The notes beneath the pieces are model-generated. The model searched no databases, was not told the DNA's origin, and was given only the letters and a program-made list of their open reading frames with translations. DNA of 64,000 nt from contig NZ_CP071091.1 in assembly GCF_017301635.1 (NCBI RefSeq), forward strand, positions 1,207,001-1,271,000. The letters run 5' to 3'. The position numbers and the translations under genes are program-made. Below are positions 34,858-42,532 of the stretch, piece after piece. Source of the stretch: Myxococcus landrumus. GTDB lineage: Bacteria > Myxococcota > Myxococcia > Myxococcales > Myxococcaceae. Every line of letters begins with the position of its first letter. Positions within the stretch are counted from its first letter, which is position 1.

Positions 34858-35670
34858 GTGAGGCTCGCGCGATGGGCGTTGTTGTTGGCGGTGCCGTTGT
34901 CGGCACAGGGCCAGAGCAGGGTGATGAAGCCCGCGGCTCGTTCCACCGTTGAGGTTGTCCGTCCGGTGGCGAGCGCGGGGGTGAACTGGGAGGGGCAGGT
35001 GCTTCGGGCGACGGGAGCGGGTGCTCCGGACCTGAAGGCGGCCAATCCAGCGCAGGCCCGGTTGGGTGCGGAGCGTGCGGCGAAGCAGGATGCGTCCCGG
35101 AATCTGCTGGAGCAGGTGCGAGGGCTGCACGTCAGCGCGGGCCGGAGCGTGGGCGATGAGATGGCGCGCCAGGAGGTCCGTGGCCGCGTGGAGACGGCCG
35201 TCAGCGGGTACAAGGTCGTCGCCAAACGTTTCTTTTCGGACAGTGGCGTCGAGGTGGACGTCGAGGTGCCGCTGGCCGCCATCACCTCCGCGTTGGTGAC
35301 CCCCGCGCCCGAGGCGCCCATCATCTTCAATGCCGAGGGAGCGAGGCGATACACGGGCCTGGTGGTGGATGCGCGGGGCCTGGGTTTGAAGCCGGTGCTC
35401 GCGCCCCGGTTGCTGGATGGAGCGGGCAAGGCGCTCTACGGCGCCGCGGCCCTGTCGAGCGAGGCCCGCGAGTCGACGGGTGTCGCCGCGTGGTTCAGCA
35501 GTCTGGAGACGGCGAAGAAGGCCGCGCTGGTGGGCGCGAAGCCCATGGTGGTGAAGGCCTCGAGCGTGAAGGGCTCCGACCTGGTGCTCTCGGCGGAGGA
35601 CGTGAAGCTGCTGGGCGAGGTCAACACGCGCTTCCTGGCCGAAGGCCGCGTCGTCATCGTCGCCCAATAG
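34858..35670 (+). CDS. LPP20-like exported protein
   Basis: 270 residues from the GTG at 34858, with GGGAGG 6 nt upstream. It has a signal peptide (MRLARWALLLAVPLSAQG). The middle, LKAANPAQARLGAERAAKQDASRNLLEQVRGL then VEVDVEVPLAAI, has the pattern of the LPP20/FlgP-type domain, a periplasmic assembly or flagellar-outer-membrane-associated fold. The C-terminal half is alpha/beta and unrecognised. It may be cotranscribed with the PEGA gene 57 bp downstream. Confidence 0.65.
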   Translation: MRLARWALLLAVPLSAQGQSRVMKPAARSTVEVVRPVASAGVNWEGQVLRATGAGAPDLKAANPAQARLGAERAAKQDASRNLLEQVRGLHVSAGRSVGDEMARQEVRGRVETAVSGYKVVAKRFFSDSGVEVDVEVPLAAITSALVTPAPEAPIIFNAEGARRYTGLVVDARGLGLKPVLAPRLLDGAGKALYGAAALSSEARESTGVAAWFSSLETAKKAALVGAKPMVVKASSVKGSDLVLSAEDVKLLGEVNTRFLAEGRVVIVAQ

Positions 35671-35726
35671 CGATAGAACCCTGGAGGATGCTTCCGAGGT
35701 TCCGGCTCACGCGGCGAAGGTTCTCG

Positions 35727-36119
35727 ATGGATGGTGGTCGACAGGGTGTGGCTGGCCGGCTGCTCTCACGAGTGGCGCGTGCCAGCGGTGCATGGTTGCT
35801 CCTCGTCTCTGGGGTGGGCTGTGCAGGCGCGAAGGAGCCGGACTCGCTGTCGCGGGCGCGCGAGCTGATGGCCGGAGCGCGCAATCCGACGGGAGACGTG
35901 GCGCTGCGCTGCGAGCCCGAGGACGCCGACGTCTATCTGGACGGTGTGCTTCAGGGGTTGTGCAGCGACTACTCGGGCAACCCCCGAGGGCTCAGCCTGG
36001 GCGTGGGGTTGCACCATATCGAGGTCAAGAAGCAGGGGTATTGGCCCTACACGACGTACTATGAGCCCAGCGGCGCTCGGGCCCGGCTGACCGTTCAGCT
36101 TCGCCCGTCGACGCTCTAG
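35727..36119 (+). CDS. PEGA domain lipoprotein
   Basis: 130 residues from the ATG at 35727; an ATG at 35688 is possible but its GGAGG is too close. The leader ends in the lipobox SGVGC. The rest is one PEGA domain: VALRCEPEDADVYLDGVLQG, LSLGVGLHHIEVKKQGYWPY, then a final strand. The usual P-E-G-A sequence itself is replaced (VYLDGVLQG is the matching strand), as in many members. PEGA domains bind surface components; partner unknown. Confidence 0.75.
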   Translation: MDGGRQGVAGRLLSRVARASGAWLLLVSGVGCAGAKEPDSLSRARELMAGARNPTGDVALRCEPEDADVYLDGVLQGLCSDYSGNPRGLSLGVGLHHIEVKKQGYWPYTTYYEPSGARARLTVQLRPSTL

Positions 36120-36232
36120 CCATGCAGGCATCCTCGAATCGCAATGGCGGCTCGAAGGAGCCGTAGTCCGCGAGAGCTTCGCGGAAGGAGTGGGTCATCA
36201 GACGGCGCAACAAGAAGAGTCCGGCGGGGTCG

Positions 36233-37420
36233 GTGAGCCAGGCGCCGGTGCCCCCGGTGCTCCAGGCGGTACAGCCGCAAGGCGTGGAACCCGTCCCCGA
36301 AGTCTTGGCACCGCCGGTACCCGAAGGGGAGCTGACGGAACTCGAGGCCCGTCGCATCGACCTCTGGTGGTCGGGGGTGATGGTGGGCTCTCTGGGGTTG
36401 GTCTTCGCGCTGCTCGCGGTGTTTGGCGGCGTGGCGGTGCCCGTGCTGTTGGCGCTCTCGGGGGCCTACATCTTCAATCCGATGGTGACGTCGCTCGAGA
36501 AGCGCGGGCTGGACCGCACCTTGGGCACGACGCTCGTCTTCACCGCGGGGACGCTGCTCCTGGCGGGGGCGGTGCTCTACCTCATCCCCGTGTTCCGAGA
36601 TGAGGCGCTGAAGCTCCCGGACTTCTTCAGCCGCGCGAGTACGCAGGTGGTTCCCCGGGTGGAGGCGCTCCTGGGGCGCTCCGTGCCGGACCTGGTGCGG
36701 CAGCGCACCGCGGAGCTGGGGCAGCAGGCCTCTGACCTGGTGCAGAGCGCGGGGCCCGCCGCGGCGCGCCTCCTGGCGGCGTTCGCGGGCAACACGGCGC
36801 GCTTCGTGGCGACGCTGCTGGGGTTGGCGGTGGTGCCGGTGCTGGCCTTCTTCTTCCTTCAGGACTACCCGCGGTTGATGGGGCGGGTGAGGGACCTGTT
36901 GCCCCGTCGCGCGGTGGGCCTGGTGGGGCGGCGCTTCGCGGAGGTGGACGAGGTGCTCTCCGCCTTCGTCCGAGGACAGCTCACGGTGGGGGCGCTGCTG
37001 TCGGTCATCTACGCGGCGGGGTTGTCGGCCGCGCGCATCGACATGGCCATCGTCATCGGGGTGATTGCCGGCTTCGGCAACATGGTGCCGTACCTGGGCA
37101 CGGGCGTGGGCATCCTCTTGTCGCTCGTGGGGGTGATGCTGTCGTGGCAGGGGCCCTGGCAGATTGGAATGGTGGTGGGGACCTTCGTCGTCGGGCAGAT
37201 GCTGGAGGGCTTCGTCATCACCCCGCGCATCGTGGGGGAGAAGGTGGGGCTCGCGCCGGTGGCGATCATCATCGCCATCCTCGCGTTCGGCGAGCTGTTC
37301 GGCTTCGTGGGCATCCTCCTGGCGGTGCCGGTGGCCGCCATCCTCAAGGTCGTCCTGCGTGTGGTGGTTCAGCGCTACCAGCGGACCTCCCTCTATACGG
37401 GGGAGGCTCGGGCGCCGTGA
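36233..37420 (+). CDS. AI-2E/PerM family transporter
   Basis: 395 residues from a GTG at 36233. After a Pro-rich N-terminal stretch come about eight membrane segments with a large loop between. Family motifs include the C-terminal GNMVPYLGTGVGILLSLVG, then EGFVITPRIVGEKVGLAPV, the PRIVGxxVGLxP signature of the DUF20 (AI-2E) family. Members export autoinducer-2-like or other small molecules. Oddly, the start has little ribosome-binding sequence, while AAGGAG stands 6 nt before an in-frame ATC at 36197. A non-canonical start there would add a basic N-terminus. Confidence 0.85.
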   Translation: MSQAPVPPVLQAVQPQGVEPVPEVLAPPVPEGELTELEARRIDLWWSGVMVGSLGLVFALLAVFGGVAVPVLLALSGAYIFNPMVTSLEKRGLDRTLGTTLVFTAGTLLLAGAVLYLIPVFRDEALKLPDFFSRASTQVVPRVEALLGRSVPDLVRQRTAELGQQASDLVQSAGPAAARLLAAFAGNTARFVATLLGLAVVPVLAFFFLQDYPRLMGRVRDLLPRRAVGLVGRRFAEVDEVLSAFVRGQLTVGALLSVIYAAGLSAARIDMAIVIGVIAGFGNMVPYLGTGVGILLSLVGVMLSWQGPWQIGMVVGTFVVGQMLEGFVITPRIVGEKVGLAPVAIIIAILAFGELFGFVGILLAVPVAAILKVVLRVVVQRYQRTSLYTGEARAP

Positions 37421-37445
37421 GGGCCTCGCGGTTCAGGAGCATGGG

Positions 37446-38132
37446 GTGACGAAGCTGGAGAAGCTGCACCAGGAGATGGTGGCGTGCCGGGCGTGTCCTC
37501 GCCTGGTGGAGTGGCGCGAGGAAGTGGCCCGGGTGAAGCGCCGCGCGTACCGGGAGTGGACCTACTGGGGCAAGCCGGTGCCGGGGTTCGGGGATGCGCG
37601 GGCGCGGCTAGTCATCGTGGGATTGGCGCCCGCGGCGCATGGCGCGAACCGGACGGGGCGGATGTTCACTGGAGATCGCTCCGGGGACTTCCTCTTCTCA
37701 GGGCTGCACCGCGCGGGCTTCGCGAACCAGGGGACCAGCGAGCATCGGGAGGATGGCCTGGCCTTGAAGGACGCCTTCATCGTGGCCGCTGGCCGTTGTG
37801 CTCCTCCAGACAACAAGCCGCTCCCAGAGGAGTTGGCTCGCTGCGCCCCGTTTCTTGATCGCGAGGTGGCGCTGCTCCCAGCCCGGGTGTTCCTGGCGCT
37901 GGGGGCCATCGGGTGGAACGCGGCCCTGGCGTCGTTGGAGCGGAGCGGGGTGGTGTTGGGTTCACCGCGTCCGGCGTTCGGCCATGGGGTGGAGGTCGCG
38001 CTCCCAGGAGGGAGGACGCTGTTGGGCTGCTATCACGTGAGCCAGCAGAACACGCAGACGGGGCGGCTGACGCCGGCCATGTTCGACGCGGTGATGGCGA
38101 GGGTCCGGTCGCTGATCTCCGAAGCTCCGTGA
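37446..38132 (+). CDS. Uracil-DNA glycosylase, family 5 (UDGb-like)
   Basis: 228 residues from a GTG at 37446, preceded by CAGGAG. Family pattern: CRACPRL near the N-terminus and C-A-P-P-D-N-K-P-L-P-E-E-L-A-R-C supply the four Cys of a 4Fe-4S cluster. GLAPAAHGANRTGRMFTGD is the motif A active site, where the family-5 enzymes lack the Asp/Asn of family 1, and CYHVSQQNT is motif B. It removes uracil from DNA, and perhaps hypoxanthine. It follows the transporter gene by 25 bp. Confidence 0.85.
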   Translation: MTKLEKLHQEMVACRACPRLVEWREEVARVKRRAYREWTYWGKPVPGFGDARARLVIVGLAPAAHGANRTGRMFTGDRSGDFLFSGLHRAGFANQGTSEHREDGLALKDAFIVAAGRCAPPDNKPLPEELARCAPFLDREVALLPARVFLALGAIGWNAALASLERSGVVLGSPRPAFGHGVEVALPGGRTLLGCYHVSQQNTQTGRLTPAMFDAVMARVRSLISEAP

Positions 38133-38162
38133 GGAAGATTGGAGGGGCGTCTCCGTGTTTGC

Positions 38163-38192
38163 TTGACAGTCGCGGGAGCCCGCTGCTATTCC
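38163..38192 (+). promoter_or_regulatory. Promoter for tRNA-Val
   Basis: TTGACA (perfect -35) at 38163-38168 and a weak TA-containing -10 (within GCTATTCC) 16-18 bp later, then a GC-rich discriminator, typical of stable RNA genes. Predicted start lies a few bases before the tRNA at 38213. Confidence 0.55.
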
Positions 38193-38212
38193 CCGCGCAC
38201 CTCAGCAGCAAC

Positions 38213-38284
<72 letters not shown>

Positions 38285-38305
38285 ACACAGTTGAAGTGAT
38301 CTCCA

Positions 38306-38348
38306 GCGGGCGGCACGGCTTTCAAGAGCCCTGCCGCCCGCGGTTTTT
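38306..38348 (+). terminator. Intrinsic terminator/attenuator between tRNA-Val and thrS
   Basis: Stem GCGGGCGGCA (38306-38315) and TGCCGCCCGC (38332-38341) with an inner GGCTTTCAAGAGCC extension, followed by TTTTT at 38344-38348. It ends only 12 bases before the thrS ATG, so thrS messages from upstream must pass it. Confidence 0.85.
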
Positions 38349-38360
38349 CCGAGGTATCGC

Positions 38361-40289
38361 ATGTCCGACATGATCACGGTGACGCTCCCCGACGGCAGTC
38401 AGAAGCAGACCGCCCGGGGCACTACCATCGCGGACTTCGTGCGGGACAGCATTGGTGCCGGCCTGGCGAAGGCCGCGCTGTTCGCCCGGGTGAACGGTCA
38501 GGACATGGACCTGGCCCGGAAGCTCGACGAGGACGCGAAGCTCCAGATCTTCACGCCCAAGAGCCCCGAGTCCCTGGAGCTCATCCGGCACGACGCCGCC
38601 CACGTGGTGGCGAGCGCCGTCCAGCGGCTCTTTCCCGGCACGCAGGTGACCATCGGTCCCGCGACGGAGGAGGGCTTCTACTACGACTTCTTCCGCGAGA
38701 AGCCCTTCACCCCCGAGGACCTGGAGAAGATCGAGGCCGAGGCCAACGCCGAGCTGAAGAAGGACTCGGCGTTCGTCCGGACGGAGATCTCCATGGACGA
38801 CGCCATTCGCCTCTTCGAGGAGAAGGGCGAGAAGTTCAAGGTGGAGATCGTCAAGGACATCGCCGAGCGCGGCGCCAAGACGCTCACCCTCTACACCCAC
38901 GGCGACTGGGTGGACTTCTGCCTGGGGCCCCACGCCCCGAGCACCGGGAAGATCGGCGTCATCAAGATCCTCTCCTCCAGCGGAGCCTACTGGCGCGGTG
39001 ACCACCGCAACCCGATGCTCCAGCGCGTCTACGGCACGGCCTTCTTCGACAAGAAGGCGATGCAGGAGTACCTGACGCGCATCGAGGAGGCGAAGAAGCG
39101 CGACCACCGCAAGCTGGGCAAGGAGCTGGATCTCTTCCACTTCCACCCGTACGCGCCGGGCGCCGCCTTCTGGACCGCGAAGGGCACCACGTTCTACCAG
39201 ACGCTCTCCGACTGGATGCGCCGTCTGACGGCGAACGATGGCTACGTGGAGATCAAGACGCCCCTGATGTTCAACAAGGGGCTCTGGGAGACCAGCGGCC
39301 ACTGGGGCAAGTACAAGGAGAACATGTTCCTCGTGCTCGACAGCGAGTCGGGGGAGCATGACTTCTCGCTCAAGCCGATGAACTGCCCGTCGCACCACCT
39401 GTTCTACGGCTTCAAGAAGCACAGCTACCGCGACCTGCCGCTGCGCCTGCACACCCAGGACGTGCTCCACCGCAACGAGGCCGCGGGCTCGCTGGGTGGC
39501 CTGACGCGCGTGCGCCAGTTCGCGCAGGACGACGCGCACATCTACTGCACCGAGGCGCAGATCACCGATGAGGTGCGGCGCTTCGTGAAGCTGCTCGACC
39601 ACGTCTACAAGGCGGTGGGGCTCACCTACGCGGTGAAGCTGTCCACGCGTCCCGAGCAGCGCCTGGGCGATGACTCCCTCTGGGATCGCGCCGAGGAGGG
39701 CCTGAAGGCCGCGCTGGAGTCGCTGGGCCTGGCGTACGAGCTGGCCCCGGGCGACGGTGCGTTCTACGGGCCGAAGATCGACTTCGCGGTGTCCGACAGC
39801 ATCGGCCGCCGGTGGCAGCTGGGCACGATGCAGCTGGACTACCTGGCGCCGGAGCGCTTCGACCTCTCGTATGTGGGCGAGGACAACGCGCTGCACCGTC
39901 CCGTGGTCCTCCACCGCGCCATCTTCGGCTCCTTCGAGCGCTTCACGGCGATCCTCATCGAGCACTTCGCGGGGGCCTTCCCCGCGTGGCTGTCGCCCGT
40001 GCAGGCGGTCATCGTCACCGTGGCGGACCGTCAGGCGGACTACGCTCGCAAGGTGCGCGACACGCTGCGGGCCAAGGGTTTCCGGGTGGACTACGACGAG
40101 CGCGGCATGACGCTCAACGCGAAGATCCGCGAGGCCCAGATCCAGAAGATTCCCTTCACGCTGGTGGTAGGCGACAACGAAGTCGCCGCCGAGGGCGTGG
40201 CGCCCCGCCGGTACGGGGGCGAGGACCTCAAGAGCATGAAGCTCACCGACTTCGAGGCCTTGTTGGCCAAGGAAGCGGCGCTTCCGTGA
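38361..40289 (+). CDS. thrS: Threonyl-tRNA synthetase
   Basis: 642 residues, the normal bacterial length. Order: TGS domain (1-60, [17 protein letters not shown]), the N2 editing domain starting [10 protein letters not shown] with the His-rich hydrolytic site, class II catalytic core ([23 protein letters not shown], then [18 protein letters not shown] = motif 2) and the C-terminal anticodon-binding domain ([18 protein letters not shown]). It edits mischarged Ser-tRNA. The terminator 12 nt upstream suggests attenuation or autoregulation; in E. coli ThrRS binds operator hairpins in its leader, and whether that occurs here cannot be read from sequence. Confidence 0.98.
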   Translation: MSDMITVTLPDGSQKQTARGTTIADFVRDSIGAGLAKAALFARVNGQDMDLARKLDEDAKLQIFTPKSPESLELIRHDAAHVVASAVQRLFPGTQVTIGPATEEGFYYDFFREKPFTPEDLEKIEAEANAELKKDSAFVRTEISMDDAIRLFEEKGEKFKVEIVKDIAERGAKTLTLYTHGDWVDFCLGPHAPSTGKIGVIKILSSSGAYWRGDHRNPMLQRVYGTAFFDKKAMQEYLTRIEEAKKRDHRKLGKELDLFHFHPYAPGAAFWTAKGTTFYQTLSDWMRRLTANDGYVEIKTPLMFNKGLWETSGHWGKYKENMFLVLDSESGEHDFSLKPMNCPSHHLFYGFKKHSYRDLPLRLHTQDVLHRNEAAGSLGGLTRVRQFAQDDAHIYCTEAQITDEVRRFVKLLDHVYKAVGLTYAVKLSTRPEQRLGDDSLWDRAEEGLKAALESLGLAYELAPGDGAFYGPKIDFAVSDSIGRRWQLGTMQLDYLAPERFDLSYVGEDNALHRPVVLHRAIFGSFERFTAILIEHFAGAFPAWLSPVQAVIVTVADRQADYARKVRDTLRAKGFRVDYDERGMTLNAKIREAQIQKIPFTLVVGDNEVAAEGVAPRRYGGEDLKSMKLTDFEALLAKEAALP

Positions 40290-40335
40290 AGTAGACGAAG
40301 GGGTTCAAGGCTGGCCCGTGTCTTGCGGACGGGTC

Positions 40336-40363
40336 TTGACTCCCTGTCGCACCCAAGTATGGT
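40336..40363 (+). promoter_or_regulatory. Promoter for rpmI-rplT
   Basis: TTGACT (40336-40341), 16-bp spacer, TATGGT (40358-40363). Transcripts would start near 40370, giving a leader of about 215 nt before rpmI. Confidence 0.55.
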
Positions 40364-40458
40364 GCCGGACCTTCAATGGGTAGGGGTGTAGGTCTGGTGG
40401 GCGAGCGGGAAGGCGGGCAACCCAACGGGGCGACAGTCGGGTGATCGGCCCGTACCCT

Positions 40459-40481
40459 CTGGAGTGCGGTAGGCATTCCAG
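40459..40481 (+). promoter_or_regulatory. Stem-loop in the rpmI leader
   Basis: CTGGAGTGC (40459-40467), loop GGTAG, GCATTCCAG (40473-40481): nine pairs with one G-U. It is the clearest structure in the leader and a candidate L20-binding or ribosome-regulating element. Confidence 0.35.
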
Positions 40482-40586
40482 TCGAGACGAAAGAGTGATA
40501 GAGGCTGCCGGCTCCTGCCGTGGCCTGGGATGACAACGCCTGAGGCCGCGAAGCTGACGGCACGCTGTAAGGAAGGAATCAGGACG

Positions 40587-40793
40587 ATGCCGAAGTTGAA
40601 GACCCGCAGTGGCGCGAAGAAGCGCTTCCAGGTGAAGAAGGGCGGCAAGGTCAAGCACGCCAAGGCCTTTGGCAAGCACCTCTTCACCCACGCCAAGACG
40701 CCGAAGCAGAAGCGCGGCAACCGCGGCACCAGCCATCTTCGCGACATGGACGCGAAGAAGGTCATCAAGGAAATGTTCCCCTACGGGGCCTGA
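40587..40793 (+). CDS. rpmI: Ribosomal protein L35
   Basis: 68 residues, full length (MPKLKTRSGAKKRFQVKKGG, then KHLFTHAKTPKQKRGNRGTS), very basic. An upstream ATG at 40530 is in frame but would add a non-family leader; AGGA just before 40587 supports this start. infC, the usual partner in front of it, is absent. It is followed 94 bp later by rplT. Confidence 0.97.
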   Translation: MPKLKTRSGAKKRFQVKKGGKVKHAKAFGKHLFTHAKTPKQKRGNRGTSHLRDMDAKKVIKEMFPYGA

Positions 40794-40887
40794 GTTTCGA
40801 CTCGGACACCTCGTGGCCCTTGGCGGAGCGGCGTGAAGCCTGCGCCGTGTGGGGCTGACAACCTACGCAGTTCGGAGTGAGTGAGAC

Positions 40888-41235
40888 ATGCGCGTCAAGA
40901 AGGGTGTAAAGGCTCGTCGCCGTCGCAATAGTATTTTGAAGCTGGCCAAGGGTTTCCGCGGCCGCCGGAAGAACTGCTACCGCCGGGCGAACCAGGCGGT
41001 GGAGCGCGCGCTGGACTACGCCAGCCGTGACCGCATGCAGCGCAAGCGGGACTTCCGTCGCCTGTGGATCGTCCGCATCAACGCGGCGGCCCGCACGGTG
41101 GGTCTGTCCTACTCGAAGCTGATCGCTGGCCTGGCGAAGGCGAAGATCAGCCTGGACCGCAAGGTGCTGTCCGACATGGCCATCGCGGATCCCTCGGGCT
41201 TCGCGGCCGTCGCCAACATCGCGAAGGCGGCCTGA
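40888..41235 (+). CDS. rplT: Ribosomal protein L20
   Basis: 115 residues, normal length: [22 protein letters not shown] then [20 protein letters not shown], the conserved 23S rRNA-binding helices. L20 is the usual autoregulator of the infC-rpmI-rplT mRNA in other bacteria, here likely of the rpmI leader. The gene ends ahead of the terminator at 41312-41342. Confidence 0.97.
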   Translation: MRVKKGVKARRRRNSILKLAKGFRGRRKNCYRRANQAVERALDYASRDRMQRKRDFRRLWIVRINAAARTVGLSYSKLIAGLAKAKISLDRKVLSDMAIADPSGFAAVANIAKAA

Positions 41236-41311
41236 GACACGCTGGCCCGCAAGGGCTGGTGACAGAGCGGATGGGGTGGCCTTCACGGGTCGCCCATCTG
41301 CATGAATCAAC

Positions 41312-41342
41312 GGGCTGCCTCGCCAGGGCGGCCCTTTTTTTT
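41312..41342 (+). terminator. Intrinsic terminator between rplT and pheS
   Basis: Stem GGGCTGCC (41312-41319) pairs with GGGCGGCCC (one G-U) and is followed by eight T at 41335-41342. pheS begins 50 bp further on. Confidence 0.9.
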
Positions 41343-41391
41343 GCCCCGAAGGCCCTGGGCCTGGGGAACGTGGAACGGAGGCGACAAGGCC

Positions 41392-42441
41392 ATGCGGGAC
41401 AGGTTGCAGGCGTTGGCGGAGGCCGCTCGGCAGGAAATCGCCCAGGCGGCGGATCTCCCCGCGGTGGAGGCGCTTCGGGTTCGCTATCTGGGCAAGAAGG
41501 GTGAGCTGTCCGGAGTCCTCGGCGGCATGGGCAAGCTGCCCCCCGACGAGCGGCGCGCCCTGGGCGAGGTCGCGAACACCGTCAAGGCGGAGCTGGAGAA
41601 GCTGCTCTCGGACGCCATCCAGCGCGCCGAGGACGCGGCGTTGGAGGCCCGGCTCCAGGGCCCTGGGCTGGACGTGACGCTGCCCGGCCGCACGGTGGCG
41701 CCGGGGAGCCGGCACCCGGTGTCCAGGACGATGGAGGACATCGTCCGCACGTTCTCCCGGCTGGGCTTCGACGTGGCCAGTGGTCCGGAGATCGAACTGG
41801 ACTACTTCAACTTCGAGGCGCTGAACCTCCCGAAGGACCACCCCGCGCGGGACATGCAGGACACGTTCTATGTGGAGGAGTCCTCGCTGGGCCACGCGAA
41901 GAAGGCGGACAGCTCCGTGCTGCTCCGCACGCACACATCGCCGGTCCAGGTCCGCTACATGCTCCAGCGCAAGCCGCCCATCCGCGCGGTGATGCCGGGG
42001 CGGGTCTACCGGCGCGACTCGGACATCACCCACACGCCCATGTTCCACCAGGTGGAGGGGCTGCTGGTGGACAAGGACGTGACGTTCGCGGAGCTGAAGG
42101 GCTCGCTGGATGCGTTCGTGAAGGCGTTCTTCGGTTCGGACACGCGCACGCGCTTCCGCCCGTCGTTCTTCCCGTTCACCGAGCCGTCGGCCGAAGTGGA
42201 CATCTCCTGCACCTCGTGCGGCGGCAAGGGCTGCCGCGTGTGCAAGCAGACGGGGTGGCTGGAGGTGCTGGGCAGCGGGATGGTGCACCCCAACGTGTTC
42301 ACCTCGGCGGGGTATGACCCGGGTGAAGTGACGGGGTACGCGTTCGGCATGGGCGTGGAGCGCATCGCCATGCTGCGCTACCGCATCGACGACCTGCGGA
42401 TGATGTTCGAGAACGACTCGCGGTTCCTCGAGCAGTTCTGA
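41392..42441 (+). CDS. pheS: Phenylalanyl-tRNA synthetase, alpha subunit
   Basis: 349 residues from the ATG at 41392, preceded by GGAGG. An N-terminal coiled coil (RQEIAQAADLPAVEALRVRY-LGKKGELSGV) is followed by the class II core: SRTMEDIVRTFSRLGFDVASG, motif 2 MPGRVYRRDSDITHTPMFHQ and motif 3 YAFGMGVERIAMLRY. A Cys-rich CTSCGGKGCRVCKQTG segment could bind zinc; such an insertion is seen in some lineages. It pairs with PheT to form the alpha2-beta2 enzyme. Confidence 0.97.
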   Translation: MRDRLQALAEAARQEIAQAADLPAVEALRVRYLGKKGELSGVLGGMGKLPPDERRALGEVANTVKAELEKLLSDAIQRAEDAALEARLQGPGLDVTLPGRTVAPGSRHPVSRTMEDIVRTFSRLGFDVASGPEIELDYFNFEALNLPKDHPARDMQDTFYVEESSLGHAKKADSSVLLRTHTSPVQVRYMLQRKPPIRAVMPGRVYRRDSDITHTPMFHQVEGLLVDKDVTFAELKGSLDAFVKAFFGSDTRTRFRPSFFPFTEPSAEVDISCTSCGGKGCRVCKQTGWLEVLGSGMVHPNVFTSAGYDPGEVTGYAFGMGVERIAMLRYRIDDLRMMFENDSRFLEQF

Positions 42442-42532
42442 GTCCTGCGGGGCGCGAGGCCCGCATGCCGCCCGTGGGGGTGGCGCGGCCCGCGCTCCTG
42501 TCTTCGTCCCGAGTGAGCAAGAGGGTGGACCT

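Noticed and set aside
41281-41391. A pheS leader peptide (reading into the T-tract as Phe codons)
   Set aside because: The two Phe codons come from the terminator T-run itself; no alternative hairpin or ribosome-binding logic was found.
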